Source of the DNA: Flavobacterium johnsoniae UW101
Lineage (GTDB): Bacteria > Bacteroidota > Bacteroidia > Flavobacteriales > Flavobacteriaceae
NCBI RefSeq assembly: GCF_000016645.1
Contig: NC_009441.1
Location: 186,001 to 250,000, forward strand
Length of the DNA stretch: 64,000 bases
Direction: 5' to 3'
A program made the translations under genes and the position numbers. Numbering within the stretch: position 1 is the first letter of the stretch; every line of letters starts with the position of its first letter. Under the pieces are notes generated by a model. The model searched no databases, was not told the DNA's origin, and saw only the letters and a program-made list of their open reading frames with translations. This document shows, in pieces, positions 9,212 to 18,292 of this stretch.

Positions 9212-10378
9212 TTATGCGCTTTGAAGCTTTAAGCTGTTTTTGTGAGTTTTAATTAAGGTTAAGGTAATAAGCATTCCTATAACCGACATTCCAACACCTA
9301 TAAGATTTGGTGAAGCATAACTATATCCGGCACTCAAAGGTAATCCGCCCAAGAAAGCCCCTAAAGCATTTCCTATATTAAAACTTCCCTGAAGTGAAGC
9401 CGAAGCAATCATCTCTGCTCCTTTTGCTGTTCGTATCATTAACATTTGAATTGGCGCAATAACAGAGAAAGAAATAGCTCCTGTTAAGAAAGTCAGAAAC
9501 AAAGAAACATATTGATTTGAGGATAAGAAATACACTAATATTAAATCAACTGACATTATAAAAAGTAAAGCTAATGTTGTAGGCGCAGGCGAATATTTAT
9601 CTGCCAATTTACCGCCGGCGAAGTTTCCAACCACCATTCCAAGACCTGCCAGAATTAAAATATACGATACATCACCTTCTGCAAATTTTGACACGTTAAT
9701 TAATAACGGCGCAATATAACTGATCCATGCAAACAATCCGCCAAATCCAATTGCCGTGATTCCTATAATCAGCCAAGCTTCTCTTCTTTTAAAAAACTCT
9801 AATTGTTTCTTCATATTTACTGATTCACCTTTATCTAAATGCGGCATCCACAATGAAATAAACAAAAAGGTAAGCAGGCCGACAACAGCTATTAAAACAA
9901 AGGTATAACGCCAGATAAAATTATGCCCAATATAAGTTCCAATAGGAACTCCAATTAAATTAGCCAATGTAAGACCCGAAAACATAATAGCAATTGCCTG
10001 GGCTTCTTTTCCTTTATCAGCTAAGCGGCTTGCAACTACAGCTCCAACACCAAAAAAGGCACCATGCGGTAATCCAGACAAGAATCTGGAAGCAAATAAA
10101 ATATTATACGTCGGTGCAATTATAGACAAAGCATTAAAAACTGCCAGCATTGCTGCCAAAATTAAAAGCATTTTTTTAGGCGGAAAATTTCTTCCAAGTA
10201 TTACTAATAAAGGAGCACCAATAACAACTCCCAGAGCATATGCAGAGATTAAATATCCAGCTACAGGAATGCTGACTTTCATATCTGAGGCAATATCAGG
10301 AAGAAGGCCCATCATTACAAATTCGGTAATACCGATTGTTAAACCTCCAAATGACAATGCAATAAGACTTTTTTTCAT
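9212..10378 (-). CDS. MFS transporter, AraJ/drug:H+ antiporter-1 type
   Basis: 388 residues with about 12 hydrophobic segments. The start is ITEFVMMGLLPDIASDMKV, characteristic of the AraJ/YdhP-like sugar or drug efflux group (DHA1). Motif A is modified in loop 2-3 (LGRNFPPKKMLL), and the RFLSGLPHGAFFGVG segment in helix 4 is typical of this subgroup. By family it is an inner-membrane proton-driven exporter; the substrate is unknown. It is divergent from an AraC regulator 103 bases away, the usual pairing of an efflux pump and its regulator, with -7 boxes on both strands between them. Confidence 0.88.
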   Translation of the reverse strand: MKKSLIALSFGGLTIGITEFVMMGLLPDIASDMKVSIPVAGYLISAYALGVVIGAPLLVILGRNFPPKKMLLILAAMLAVFNALSIIAPTYNILFASRFLSGLPHGAFFGVGAVVASRLADKGKEAQAIAIMFSGLTLANLIGVPIGTYIGHNFIWRYTFVLIAVVGLLTFLFISLWMPHLDKGESVNMKKQLEFFKRREAWLIIGITAIGFGGLFAWISYIAPLLINVSKFAEGDVSYILILAGLGMVVGNFAGGKLADKYSPAPTTLALLFIMSVDLILVYFLSSNQYVSLFLTFLTGAISFSVIAPIQMLMIRTAKGAEMIASASLQGSFNIGNALGAFLGGLPLSAGYSYASPNLIGVGMSVIGMLITLTLIKTHKNSLKLQSA

Positions 10379-10415
10379 AAGATTAAGAGAGAAAGGGAAT
10401 TAACTTTCTACGATG

Positions 10416-10423
10416 CAAATTTA
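10416..10423 (-). promoter_or_regulatory. MFS gene promoter, -7 box
   Basis: The minus strand reads TAAATTTG, an exact TAnnTTTG box, 37 bases upstream of the MFS start codon. Confidence 0.6.
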
Positions 10424-10448
10424 AAACCCATACAGCAGAAATAAATTG

Positions 10449-10469
10449 TATATTTGCGATATAAATTTG
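10449..10469 (+). promoter_or_regulatory. Promoter boxes of the divergent AraC gene
   Basis: Two successive exact -7 boxes, TATATTTG (10449-10456) and TAAATTTG (10462-10469), lie 12-25 bases before the AraC start codon. The first leaves a normal short leader and is the more likely one. Confidence 0.6.
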
Positions 10470-10481
10470 TAAATATATGTT

Positions 10482-11315
10482 ATGCCGAAATTAAATCAAT
10501 TCAAAACACTTATGATTGATGAGTTTGAAGAAGAAAAATTTCATCTCCCGCCGCATTCTCATACTTATTATGAAATCATTTATATAAAGAAAGGAAGCGG
10601 TGTGCATCATATCAACAACAATCTGTTATCGTATAAAGCCGGTGATTTGTTTGTAATTTCACCAGATGACGAGCATTACTTTGATATTAAAAAAAGCACT
10701 CGTTTTATTTTCATCAAATTCACAGACAATTATTTCAACTCAAAACAAAACCTTACCTGCGACGAATTTCTGGTTCATACGCCGGAAAACTTTATGCGTG
10801 ATAAAATTCTAAAAGAAACGGTTTTAAAATTTGGCGAACCCTGTAAAACGATTCTTAGAAATACGGTTGAGAACATTACAAAATATGACCAATATATTGA
10901 TGTAACGAATTCGCCAATTGTTTTTTATCAGATTCTTTCGATTTTTGGTTTAATAAAAGAAACTATTCGATGCATGAATCTGCAGATGACTTCGACTCAT
11001 ATCGATAATGAACAAATTGCAAATTACATTCACCAGAATATTTATCAGCCAAAACTGGTACAAATAAAAGTAATTGCTGAACATTTTAATATTGCCCAGA
11101 CGTATTTCAGTGCTTATTTTAAAAGAACTTTTTCAATAAGTTATCGCGATTATATCCATAATTTGAGGACAACATTAATAGAGAAAAGATTTCAAAATAA
11201 TCAATTGCCTATTAAGCAGATTGCTTATGAATTTGGTTTTACAGACGAGAGCCATTTGACTAATTATTTTAAAAAGAAAAGAAACATGAAGCCTACTGAT
11301 TTTAAAAGGCTTTAG
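10482..11315 (+). CDS. AraC-family regulator divergent from the MFS gene
   Basis: 277 residues. The N-terminal cupin sensor domain has the metal/sugar-pocket pattern LPPHSHTYYEIIYIKKGSG and the later KAGDLFVISPDDEHYF. The C-terminal ~100 residues hold the two helix-turn-helix units (KVIAEHFNIAQTYFSAYFKR and IKQIAYEFGFTDESHLTNYF), ending KPTDFKRL. It is likely the regulator of the divergent MFS exporter, responding to a small molecule bound by the cupin domain. Same length and domain plan as the regulator at the start of the window, but clearly different in sequence. Confidence 0.9.
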   Translation: MPKLNQFKTLMIDEFEEEKFHLPPHSHTYYEIIYIKKGSGVHHINNNLLSYKAGDLFVISPDDEHYFDIKKSTRFIFIKFTDNYFNSKQNLTCDEFLVHTPENFMRDKILKETVLKFGEPCKTILRNTVENITKYDQYIDVTNSPIVFYQILSIFGLIKETIRCMNLQMTSTHIDNEQIANYIHQNIYQPKLVQIKVIAEHFNIAQTYFSAYFKRTFSISYRDYIHNLRTTLIEKRFQNNQLPIKQIAYEFGFTDESHLTNYFKKKRNMKPTDFKRL

Positions 11316-11358
11316 TTATTGAAATCCTAAAAGAGCATTTCTCCTAAATATTTTTATC

Positions 11359-11366
11359 TAATTTTG
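11359..11366 (+). promoter_or_regulatory. Candidate promoter at the head of the copper island
   Basis: TAATTTTG, an exact TAnnTTTG box, 21 bases before the TTG start at 11388. It supports that unusual start codon. Confidence 0.5.
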
Positions 11367-11387
11367 TAAAACAAACAAATTTTTCTT

Positions 11388-11768
11388 TTGACAAAAAAAG
11401 TCTACATAGCATTTCTGTTAGTAATGATTGGTTTCTTTTTGATTCCGGTTTCTGGTTATGCATGCGGGAATCATACTCTAAAAAAATCTCATGTAGAAGA
11501 AACTGCTCTAGAAAAAAAGAAAAACAGCTGCTGTACAAAAAGCTGCTGTCAGGAAACGTCAAAATCGAAAAATAAAAAACACGACTGCAACGGAAAATGC
11601 AGTCATACCAACTGCACAACCTCATCTTTCCAATTGAGTATTCCGGTATCAAGCGATTTTAGTTTTCAGAATAACTTTAATTTCTCTGTAAAAAAATCCA
11701 TTACGTATTACAATAAAACCAACATTTCTGATGGTTTCACTACAATTTGGTTACCTCCAAAAATATAA
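11388..11768 (+). CDS. Exported Cys-rich small protein of the copper island
   Basis: 126 residues from a TTG start. I accept TTG because the signal peptide begins right there (TKKVYIAFLLVMIGFFLIPV, then SGYACGN) and a -7 box lies 21 bases upstream. The mature protein holds about ten cysteines in the patterns SCCTKSCCQE and HDCNGKCSHTNC among Lys/Ser/His, then a Cys-free tail with a final TTIWLPPKI. I do not recognise a named family. Position directly before the DUF3347 protein and copper-responsive genes suggests a periplasmic or outer-membrane metal-binding role; the Cys pairs and His are consistent with Cu(I) binding, but this is inference. Confidence 0.7.
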   Translation: MTKKVYIAFLLVMIGFFLIPVSGYACGNHTLKKSHVEETALEKKKNSCCTKSCCQETSKSKNKKHDCNGKCSHTNCTTSSFQLSIPVSSDFSFQNNFNFSVKKSITYYNKTNISDGFTTIWLPPKI

Positions 11769-11880
11769 AATAACATTCTTAACAGCCATAAATGGGTCTT
11801 GTTGAGAAACTTATTACACATTAAAATTCAATAAAAACAACCTAAAGAAAAAAGTTCTTTCTTTAAAAAAACACATAAAA

Positions 11881-12411
11881 ATGAAAAATTCAACAACAGC
11901 TGTTTTAGCAGCCATCACAATACTATTTTCTGTAAACACTATTACAGCAAACGAAATAAAATCACAAATCAACACAGAAGATGTTATAGCTTCTGGTGAA
12001 TTACAATCCGTTTTTGACAACTATTTTGCTGTAAAAGATGCCTTGATTAAAAGTGATGCCAAAACTACTTCGGCAAAAGCAGCAAGTTTACTAACTGCAA
12101 TTAGTGCTGTAAAAATGGATAAATTAAAAAGTAACGAACATACTGTCTGGATGAAAGTAGTTAAAAAATTAACTGCCGATGCAAAAGCAATCTCGTCAAA
12201 TACAGATCTTAAAAAACAGCGTGAGTCTTTTAAATCATTATCTAAAAACACTTACGATTTAATAAAAGTTTCAAATCCGGATCAGCCAATTTACAAACAA
12301 TACTGTCCAATGGCCGATGCTGACTGGTTAAGCAAAGAAAAAGCGGTTAAAAATCCGTATTATGGTTCTTCAATGCTAACCTGCGGAAACGTGGTAGAAA
12401 CCATCAAATAA
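11881..12411 (+). CDS. DUF3347 periplasmic protein, copper-associated
   Basis: 176 residues: a signal peptide (STTAVLAAITILFSVNTITA), a helical middle part (FDNYFAVKDALIKSDAKTTS) and the signature C-terminus PIYKQYCPMADADWLSKE, NPYYGSSMLTCG. In the DUF3347 family this domain occurs alone or at the end of CusB-type efflux adaptors and other copper-related periplasmic proteins; the CPM...TCG residues are probable metal ligands. The next gene, the regulator, starts 4 bases after the stop, so they form an operon. Likely a periplasmic copper chaperone or buffer. Confidence 0.82.
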   Translation: MKNSTTAVLAAITILFSVNTITANEIKSQINTEDVIASGELQSVFDNYFAVKDALIKSDAKTTSAKAASLLTAISAVKMDKLKSNEHTVWMKVVKKLTADAKAISSNTDLKKQRESFKSLSKNTYDLIKVSNPDQPIYKQYCPMADADWLSKEKAVKNPYYGSSMLTCGNVVETIK

Positions 12412-12415
12412 AAAT

Positions 12416-12976
12416 ATGACGCTTTACATCAAAAATATGGTGTGCGCCCGCTGTAAAATGGTCGTGAAGTCTGAGTTTGAAAAACTCGGACTTCCTACTA
12501 TTTCTGTTGAACTTGGCGAAGTAGAATTAGAAAACGAAATAACCGAAGATCAAAAAGAAGCTTTACTTAAAAACCTTCAGGATTTAGGTTTTGATTTATT
12601 AGATGATAAAAAAAGTAAAACAATCGAGAAGATTAAAAATCTGATTGTTGATTTGGTTCATCATAAAAACAACGAACTAAAAATTAATTTATCTGATTAT
12701 TTAGTCGAAAACCTCAATCAGGATTACAGCACATTAAGCAACTTATTTTCTGAGATTGAAAACACAACTATTGAAAAGTATTTTATAAGCCAGAAAATAG
12801 AGAAAGTAAAAGAACTTTTAATTTACAATGAGCTTTCCTTAAGTGAAATTGCTGATCTTTTAAACTACAGCAACGTAGCACATTTAAGTAATCAGTTTAA
12901 AAAAATTACGGGCTTTACTCCTACTTCATTCAAGCAATCAAAAGATAAAATGCGTATTCAGATCGAGAATTTGTAG
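12416..12976 (+). CDS. Metal-binding-domain/AraC fusion regulator
   Basis: 186 residues. Residues 1-65 look like a heavy-metal-associated ferredoxin-like domain with the ligand motif MVCARCK (Cys10 and Cys13), as in copper chaperones and N-terminal domains of CopA. Residues ~85-180 are an AraC DNA-binding domain: first helix-turn-helix around STLSNLFSEIENTTIEKYF, second in LSLSEIADLLNYSNVAHLSN, then KITGFTPTSFKQ. The usual cupin sensor is thus replaced by a metal site, which suggests direct copper sensing. Located between the DUF3347 gene and copA, so its likely target is this island. A palindromic repeat follows its stop. Confidence 0.85.
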   Translation: MTLYIKNMVCARCKMVVKSEFEKLGLPTISVELGEVELENEITEDQKEALLKNLQDLGFDLLDDKKSKTIEKIKNLIVDLVHHKNNELKINLSDYLVENLNQDYSTLSNLFSEIENTTIEKYFISQKIEKVKELLIYNELSLSEIADLLNYSNVAHLSNQFKKITGFTPTSFKQSKDKMRIQIENL

Positions 12977-12989
12977 TTTTTTGATTTTT

Positions 12990-13111
12990 AACCGCAAAGA
13001 ACACAAAGAATTTACGCAAAGTTCGCAAAGATGTTTTAAGACAAAGCTTTGCGAACTTTGCTTTTTTATATAAAACCCAGCATAGCAAAAATCCTTGCGC
13101 CCTTTGCGGTT
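12990..13111. repeat. Nested intergenic inverted repeat
   Basis: Outer arms AACCGCAAAG (12990-12999) and CTTTGCGGTT (13102-13111); inner arms GCAAAGTTCGCAAAG (13016-13030) and CTTTGCGAACTTTGC (13047-13061), both perfect. The whole could fold as one long structure between the regulator gene and copA. It resembles dispersed non-coding repeats rather than a standard terminator. Confidence 0.8.
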
Positions 13112-13212
13112 AAAAAAAACCTTTTGTAAATCTTGCAAATCATTCTCAAAATTCTACAACCCGAAGTAATCATTAGTTTGGAAATTTGCATTGTAAACAA
13201 AAAAGCAAAGCA

Positions 13213-15726
13213 ATGGAACATCAATATATAATTTCAGGAATGTCGTGTAACGGATGCCGAACCAAAGTCGAAAAAACTTTAAATGAGATAGAAGGTATTC
13301 ACGCAGAAGTAAACCTAAATCCAGGAGAAGCGACTATTACTATGGATAAACATGTCGCAACCGAAAAACTTCAGGAAGCTTTATCGGCTGCAGGAAACTA
13401 TACTATTGAAATGAAAACAGCAGAAAATGCTGTAAAATCATGCTGTTCATCAAAAAAAGAACATTCTCACCACGATCACGCAAAAAAAGCTGCCATACCT
13501 CATAATGCAACAGGAGTTTTTTACTGCCCAATGCATTGTGAAGGCGATAAAACCTATAACAAACCCGGAGATTGTCCGGTTTGCGGAATGGATTTAGTGC
13601 CTCAAATTGCAGCAGGAACACAATTTACCTGCCCAATGCATCCGGAAGTTATTTCTAATGAACCTGGCGACTGCCCAATCTGCGGAATGGATTTAGTACC
13701 AATACAGGCTTCTGAATCTGAAGACAACAAAACTTATACTGACTTATTAAAGAAAATGAAAATTGCGACATTGTTCACGCTTCCAATTTTCATTATTTCA
13801 ATGTCAGAAATGATTCCGGATAATCCTCTTTTTAAAATCATGTCAATTGAAAAATGGAACTGGGTTCAGTTTATATTTTCAATTCCGGTTTTATTTTATG
13901 CCGGATGGATATTTTTTGTACGCGCCTGGAAATCTATTACAACATGGAATTTAAATATGTTTACCTTAATAGGAATTGGAACCAGCGTTGCATTTCTTTT
14001 TAGTATAGCAGGAATGTTTTTTCCTGATATTTTTCCGGCAGAATTCAAATCGCATCACGGAACGATTCATCTTTATTTTGAAGCTGCAACTGTAATTACA
14101 ACTTTAGTCATATTAGGTCAGTTACTAGAAGCGAGAGCACACGGGCAGACAAACGGCGCCATTAAAGAATTGTTAAAACTGGCTCCAACTGAAGCCACTT
14201 TGGTAGAAAACGGAAATGATAAAGTAATTTCTATTCATAACATTAAAAAAGGAGATTTACTGCGAGTTAAACCCGGAGAAAAAATTCCGGTTGATGGAAA
14301 AATAACGTCTGGAGAAAGCAGTATCGATGAGGCCATGATTACCGGAGAACCTATTCCGGTTGATAAAAAAACGGGCGATAATGTAATTGCAGGAACCATC
14401 AACGGAACAAAATCTTTTGTAATGACTGCCGAAAAAGTAGGTTCAGAAACGTTGCTTTCGCAGATTATCCAAATGGTAAACGATGCTAGCCGTTCCAGAG
14501 CACCAATTCAAAAACTGGCAGACCGGGTTGCTAAATATTTTGTGCCTACAGTTGTTGGTATCTCTATATTAACCTTTATTATATGGGCAAAATTTGGCCC
14601 GGAACCTTCTTATATATACGGATTAATAAATGCAATTGCTGTTTTAATTATTGCCTGTCCTTGTGCTTTAGGACTAGCAACACCTATGTCAGTTATGGTA
14701 GGCGTTGGAAAAGGTGCTCAGCACGGAATTCTGATAAAAAATGCCGAAGCACTCGAAAACATGAATAAAATCGATGTTCTAATTACTGATAAAACCGGAA
14801 CAATTACAGAAGGGAAACCAACAGTTGAGAAAATTTATGCGATTGATAATAATGAAGATTTTCTGCTTCAAAATATTGCTTCTCTAAATCAGCATAGTGA
14901 ACATCCTTTGGCGCAAGCCGTTGTAAATTTTGCCAAAGAAAAAAATCAATCTTTACTTGAAGTTCCCAATTTTGAAGCTGTTGCCGGAAAAGGAGTTTTA
15001 GGAACCGTGAATAATTCAAAAACAGCATTAGGAAATAAAAAACTGATGGATCAAATTGGCGCCTCTATTCCTGATGATTTAGAAACTAAGATTATTGCCG
15101 AGCAAAATTTAGGCAAAACCGTTTCTTATATTGCTGTAAACAATAAAGCTGTCGGTTATGTATCTATAACAGATGCTGTTAAAGGAACCAGCGCAAAAGC
15201 TATTAAAGATTTAATGGATCAGGGAATTGAAGTTATAATGCTTACCGGAGACAATAAAAACACTGCAAAAGCAGTAGCAGATCATCTTCATTTAAGTTCA
15301 TTTAAAGCGGATTGTCTTCCAGAGGATAAACTAAAAGAAATTGAACGCCTGCAGGCCGAAGGAAAAGTTGTGGCAATGGCAGGAGACGGAATCAATGATG
15401 CTCCGGCACTTGCAAAAGCCGATATTGGAATTGCAATGGGAACCGGAACTGATGTTGCCATAGAAAGTGCTAAAATTACGCTTGTAAAAGGAGATTTAAA
15501 CGGAATTGTAAAAGCTCATAAATTAAGCTTTTGTGTTATGAAAAATATCAAACAGAATTTATTTTTTGCCTTTATATACAATGTTTTAGGAGTTCCAATT
15601 GCGGCTGGAATTTTATATCCTGTATTTGGGATTTTGCTTTCGCCAATGCTGGCTGCGCTGGCTATGAGTTTAAGTTCAGTTTCGGTAATTGCAAATGCTT
15701 TACGATTACGAAATTTAAATCTTTAA
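13213..15726 (+). CDS. copA: Cu(I)-exporting P1B-type ATPase
   Basis: 837 residues from the ATG at 13213; the in-frame TTG at 13186 is less likely because the metal domain begins at the ATG. In order: an N-terminal heavy-metal domain with GMSCNGC (residues 9-15); a [13 protein letters not shown] metal-rich linker; two heavy-metal-binding modules (CPMHCEG...CPVCGMD and CPMHPEV...CPICGMD, ~103-165); then the ATPase core with the TGEPIPV loop, the transport motif IACPCALG (~480), the phosphorylation motif DKTGT (~525), SEHPLAQA (nucleotide-binding HP) and GDGINDAPA (~725). This is the Cu+-exporting CopA class of the inner membrane. Nine bases separate it from the multicopper oxidase, so the two are co-transcribed. 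Confidence 0.95.
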   Translation: MEHQYIISGMSCNGCRTKVEKTLNEIEGIHAEVNLNPGEATITMDKHVATEKLQEALSAAGNYTIEMKTAENAVKSCCSSKKEHSHHDHAKKAAIPHNATGVFYCPMHCEGDKTYNKPGDCPVCGMDLVPQIAAGTQFTCPMHPEVISNEPGDCPICGMDLVPIQASESEDNKTYTDLLKKMKIATLFTLPIFIISMSEMIPDNPLFKIMSIEKWNWVQFIFSIPVLFYAGWIFFVRAWKSITTWNLNMFTLIGIGTSVAFLFSIAGMFFPDIFPAEFKSHHGTIHLYFEAATVITTLVILGQLLEARAHGQTNGAIKELLKLAPTEATLVENGNDKVISIHNIKKGDLLRVKPGEKIPVDGKITSGESSIDEAMITGEPIPVDKKTGDNVIAGTINGTKSFVMTAEKVGSETLLSQIIQMVNDASRSRAPIQKLADRVAKYFVPTVVGISILTFIIWAKFGPEPSYIYGLINAIAVLIIACPCALGLATPMSVMVGVGKGAQHGILIKNAEALENMNKIDVLITDKTGTITEGKPTVEKIYAIDNNEDFLLQNIASLNQHSEHPLAQAVVNFAKEKNQSLLEVPNFEAVAGKGVLGTVNNSKTALGNKKLMDQIGASIPDDLETKIIAEQNLGKTVSYIAVNNKAVGYVSITDAVKGTSAKAIKDLMDQGIEVIMLTGDNKNTAKAVADHLHLSSFKADCLPEDKLKEIERLQAEGKVVAMAGDGINDAPALAKADIGIAMGTGTDVAIESAKITLVKGDLNGIVKAHKLSFCVMKNIKQNLFFAFIYNVLGVPIAAGILYPVFGILLSPMLAALAMSLSSVSVIANALRLRNLNL

Positions 15727-15735
15727 AAAATCAAT

Positions 15736-17976
15736 ATGAAACTACGTGTTATACTAATTGTTATTTTGATTGCTTTTAATGCAAAAGCACAAAAGGTAGT
15801 TCGTTATGATTTACATGTTCGGGATACGATTGTCAATTTTTCCGGAAAAGAAAAACGTGCTCTTACAGTAAACGGACAAATTCCGATGCCTACGCTGACT
15901 TTTACTGAAGGGGATATTGCTGAAATTTATGTACACAATGAACTAAAAAACGAAGATACTGCAATGCATTGGCATGGATTGTTTCTGCCTAATAAAGAAG
16001 ACGGCGTTCCCTATCTTACGCAAATGCCTATTAAACCGGGAACAACACATAAATATACTTTCCCGATAATTCAAAACGGAACGTATTGGTACCACAGTCA
16101 TTCTGGTTTACAGGAACAAATTGGTTTGTACGGACTTTTCATCATCAACAAGAAAAAAGACGATCCAACTATTCGAAAAGGCATTGATGATCTGCCAACG
16201 ATTCCGGTTATTCTAAGCGAATGGTCTGATTTAAAACCAGAAAACATTCAGCGAATGCTGCACAATGCAAATGATTGGTTCGCAATAAAAAAAGGAACAA
16301 CGCAAAGTTATTTTGAAGCTCTTAAACAAGGACAGTTCCCTACAAAAGTCACTAATGAATGGAAACGTATGAATGCCATGGATGTGAGTGATGTTTATTA
16401 TGAGAAATTTTTAATTAACGGAAAAAACGAAGACCAGCTTTCGCAGTTTAAGGCAGGTGATAAAGTAAGACTGCGAATTGCAAACGGAGGAGCTTCCAGT
16501 TATTTCTGGCTGACTTACGGCGGCGGAAAAATCACAGTTGTTGCCAGCGACGGAAATGATGTTGAACCTGTAGAAGTCGATCGTTTAATTATTGCAGTTT
16601 CTGAAACCTATGATGTTGTCGTAACAATTCCTGAGGACAAAAAATCCTTTGCATTTTTGGCCACAGCCGAAGACAGAACCGGATCTGCATCTTTATTTTT
16701 AGGCAACGGAACAAAACAACCCGTTCATCATCTTCCAAAATTAAAATATTTTAGCGGCATGAAAATGATGAACGACATGATGAAAATGAACGGAGAAATG
16801 AATGACATGGGCATGAATATGTCGCTCAATAAAATGGATATGAATGCCGTAATGTATCCTGAAATTTCCGGTGAAGATGAAAATTCAAAACCAGCGATGG
16901 ATCATTCAGGTCACAATATGGAAGAAATGAAAATGGAAAGTGACAGCACAGAAAATCCGGAAATTGTTACTTTAAATTACGGAATGCTTAAATCGCCTTT
17001 TAAAACGAATCTGCCAAAAGATGCTCCTGTTAAAGAACTTCGCTTTGAATTATCAGGAAATATGAACCGTTATGTATGGAGTTTAGACAATAAAGTGATT
17101 TCTGAAACCGATAAAATTTTAATCAAAAAAGGAGAAATTGTTCGTATAACTCTATATAATGGATCGATGATGCGCCACCCGATGCATTTACATGGACATG
17201 ATTTCAGAGTTTTAAACGAACACGGCGATTATTCTCCACTGAAAAATGTTCTGGATATTATGCCGATGGAAACTGATACGATCGAATTTGCAGCTAATGC
17301 CGATGGTGACTGGTTTTTTCATTGTCACATATTGTATCACATGATGGCAGGAATGGGACGTATTTTTAGTTATGAAAATTCAGCATCAAATCCGTTAATC
17401 CATCATCCTGAAATGGCTTACAAAATGCTGAAAATGGACGATCGTATGTTTCATTTCATGGCCGAAAATGATTTTGCTTCAAACGGAAACGACGGAGAAG
17501 CCATGTACAGCAACACGCGCTGGAGCATAGGCACTGAATGGAGATTGGGTTATAATAATGAACACGGTTATGAAACCGAAACTCATATTGGCCGTTATAT
17601 TGGTAAAATGCAATGGTTTATGCCATTTATAGGTTTTGACTGGCGATACAGAAAAATGGGAATAGACGAACAGGAACAAAACCTTTTTGGTCAAAAAAAC
17701 ACAAAAGACAATCGTTCAGTTTTTAGCATCGGTGCCGAATATACACTGCCAATGCTCATAAAGGCCCAGGTTGAAATGTATACAGATGGAAATGTGAGAA
17801 TTCAGTTTGAAAGAAAAGATATTCCGCTTTCGAGACGTTTACGAATGAATTTAATGTGGAATACGGATAAAGAATATATGGCCGGATTAAAATATATTGT
17901 TGCCCGTAACTTTGGAATTACCACACATTATGACAGCGATATGGGAATTGGATTTGGATTGAATTTGAATTATTAA
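15736..17976 (+). CDS. Multicopper oxidase (CopA/PcoA type) with C-terminal barrel-like extension
   Basis: 746 residues. A signal peptide (LRVILIVILIAFNAKAQ) leads into three cupredoxin domains with all four copper-binding His motifs: HWHGLF (~78), WYHSHSG (~119), HPMHLHGHDF (~483) and HCHILYHMMAGM (~532). A Met-rich stretch (~338-405, MKMMNDMMKMNGEM and similar, plus DHSGHNMEEM) is typical of copper-resistance oxidases that oxidise Cu(I). Residues ~600-746 are extra: alternating strands such as WSIGTEWRLGYN, MPFIGFDWRYRKMG, VFSIGAEYTLPM, ending FGLNLNY. This resembles an outer-membrane beta-barrel of the CopB/PcoB kind. The gene follows copA directly. Function: periplasmic copper oxidation and detoxification, perhaps anchored to the outer membrane. 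Confidence 0.9.
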   Translation: MKLRVILIVILIAFNAKAQKVVRYDLHVRDTIVNFSGKEKRALTVNGQIPMPTLTFTEGDIAEIYVHNELKNEDTAMHWHGLFLPNKEDGVPYLTQMPIKPGTTHKYTFPIIQNGTYWYHSHSGLQEQIGLYGLFIINKKKDDPTIRKGIDDLPTIPVILSEWSDLKPENIQRMLHNANDWFAIKKGTTQSYFEALKQGQFPTKVTNEWKRMNAMDVSDVYYEKFLINGKNEDQLSQFKAGDKVRLRIANGGASSYFWLTYGGGKITVVASDGNDVEPVEVDRLIIAVSETYDVVVTIPEDKKSFAFLATAEDRTGSASLFLGNGTKQPVHHLPKLKYFSGMKMMNDMMKMNGEMNDMGMNMSLNKMDMNAVMYPEISGEDENSKPAMDHSGHNMEEMKMESDSTENPEIVTLNYGMLKSPFKTNLPKDAPVKELRFELSGNMNRYVWSLDNKVISETDKILIKKGEIVRITLYNGSMMRHPMHLHGHDFRVLNEHGDYSPLKNVLDIMPMETDTIEFAANADGDWFFHCHILYHMMAGMGRIFSYENSASNPLIHHPEMAYKMLKMDDRMFHFMAENDFASNGNDGEAMYSNTRWSIGTEWRLGYNNEHGYETETHIGRYIGKMQWFMPFIGFDWRYRKMGIDEQEQNLFGQKNTKDNRSVFSIGAEYTLPMLIKAQVEMYTDGNVRIQFERKDIPLSRRLRMNLMWNTDKEYMAGLKYIVARNFGITTHYDSDMGIGFGLNLNY

Positions 17977-18051
17977 AAAATTGTCTCATAGAGACTGCAT
18001 AAACATTTAGATATTAACTTATCATTGACAATTTCCAAAACTAAATCGTAT

Positions 18052-18059
18052 TATATTTG
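18052..18059 (+). promoter_or_regulatory. Promoter of the small Cys/Lys peptide gene, -7 box
   Basis: TATATTTG, an exact TAnnTTTG box, with a TTGAC at 18025 upstream (spacing 24, somewhat long). It predicts a leader of about 50 bases and separate expression of the short gene. Confidence 0.6.
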
Positions 18060-18113
18060 AATCAACATCTTCAATCAAAAAAGAAAAATATCTAACATTT
18101 AAATTATACAAAA

Positions 18114-18272
18114 ATGAAAAAATTATTTGCCGTTTTAGCTATTGCTTTATTTACAATTGGTGTACAAGCACAAGACACAAAACCAGATCCTAAAAAAGAA
18201 AAAGCTAAAAAAGAATCATGCTGCAAAAAAACAGATGATAAAAAAGACAAAAAATGCTGCGCTAAAAAATAA
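18114..18272 (+). CDS. 52-residue exported Cys/Lys-rich peptide
   Basis: A short gene with ATG start and TAA stop: a clean signal peptide (MKKLFAVLAIALFTIGVQAQ, cleavage after AQA or VQA-Q likely) followed by a ~32-residue mature part of almost only Lys, Asp, Glu and two Cys pairs (ESCCKK and DKKCCAKK). It has its own -7 box 55 bases upstream and a strong hairpin terminator 20 bases downstream, so it is a real transcription unit. It lies at the end of the copper island. Two vicinal Cys pairs in a basic peptide suggest Cu(I) or other soft-metal binding in the periplasm. I do not know a named family; function is inferred from context only. Confidence 0.75.
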   Translation: MKKLFAVLAIALFTIGVQAQDTKPDPKKEKAKKESCCKKTDDKKDKKCCAKK

Positions 18273-18292
18273 TCGCAGCATATATAAAATGC

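Noticed and set aside
13186..13212. TTG-initiated extension of CopA
   Set aside because: The added nine residues precede the metal domain without any family match; the ATG at 13213 gives the normal N-terminus.
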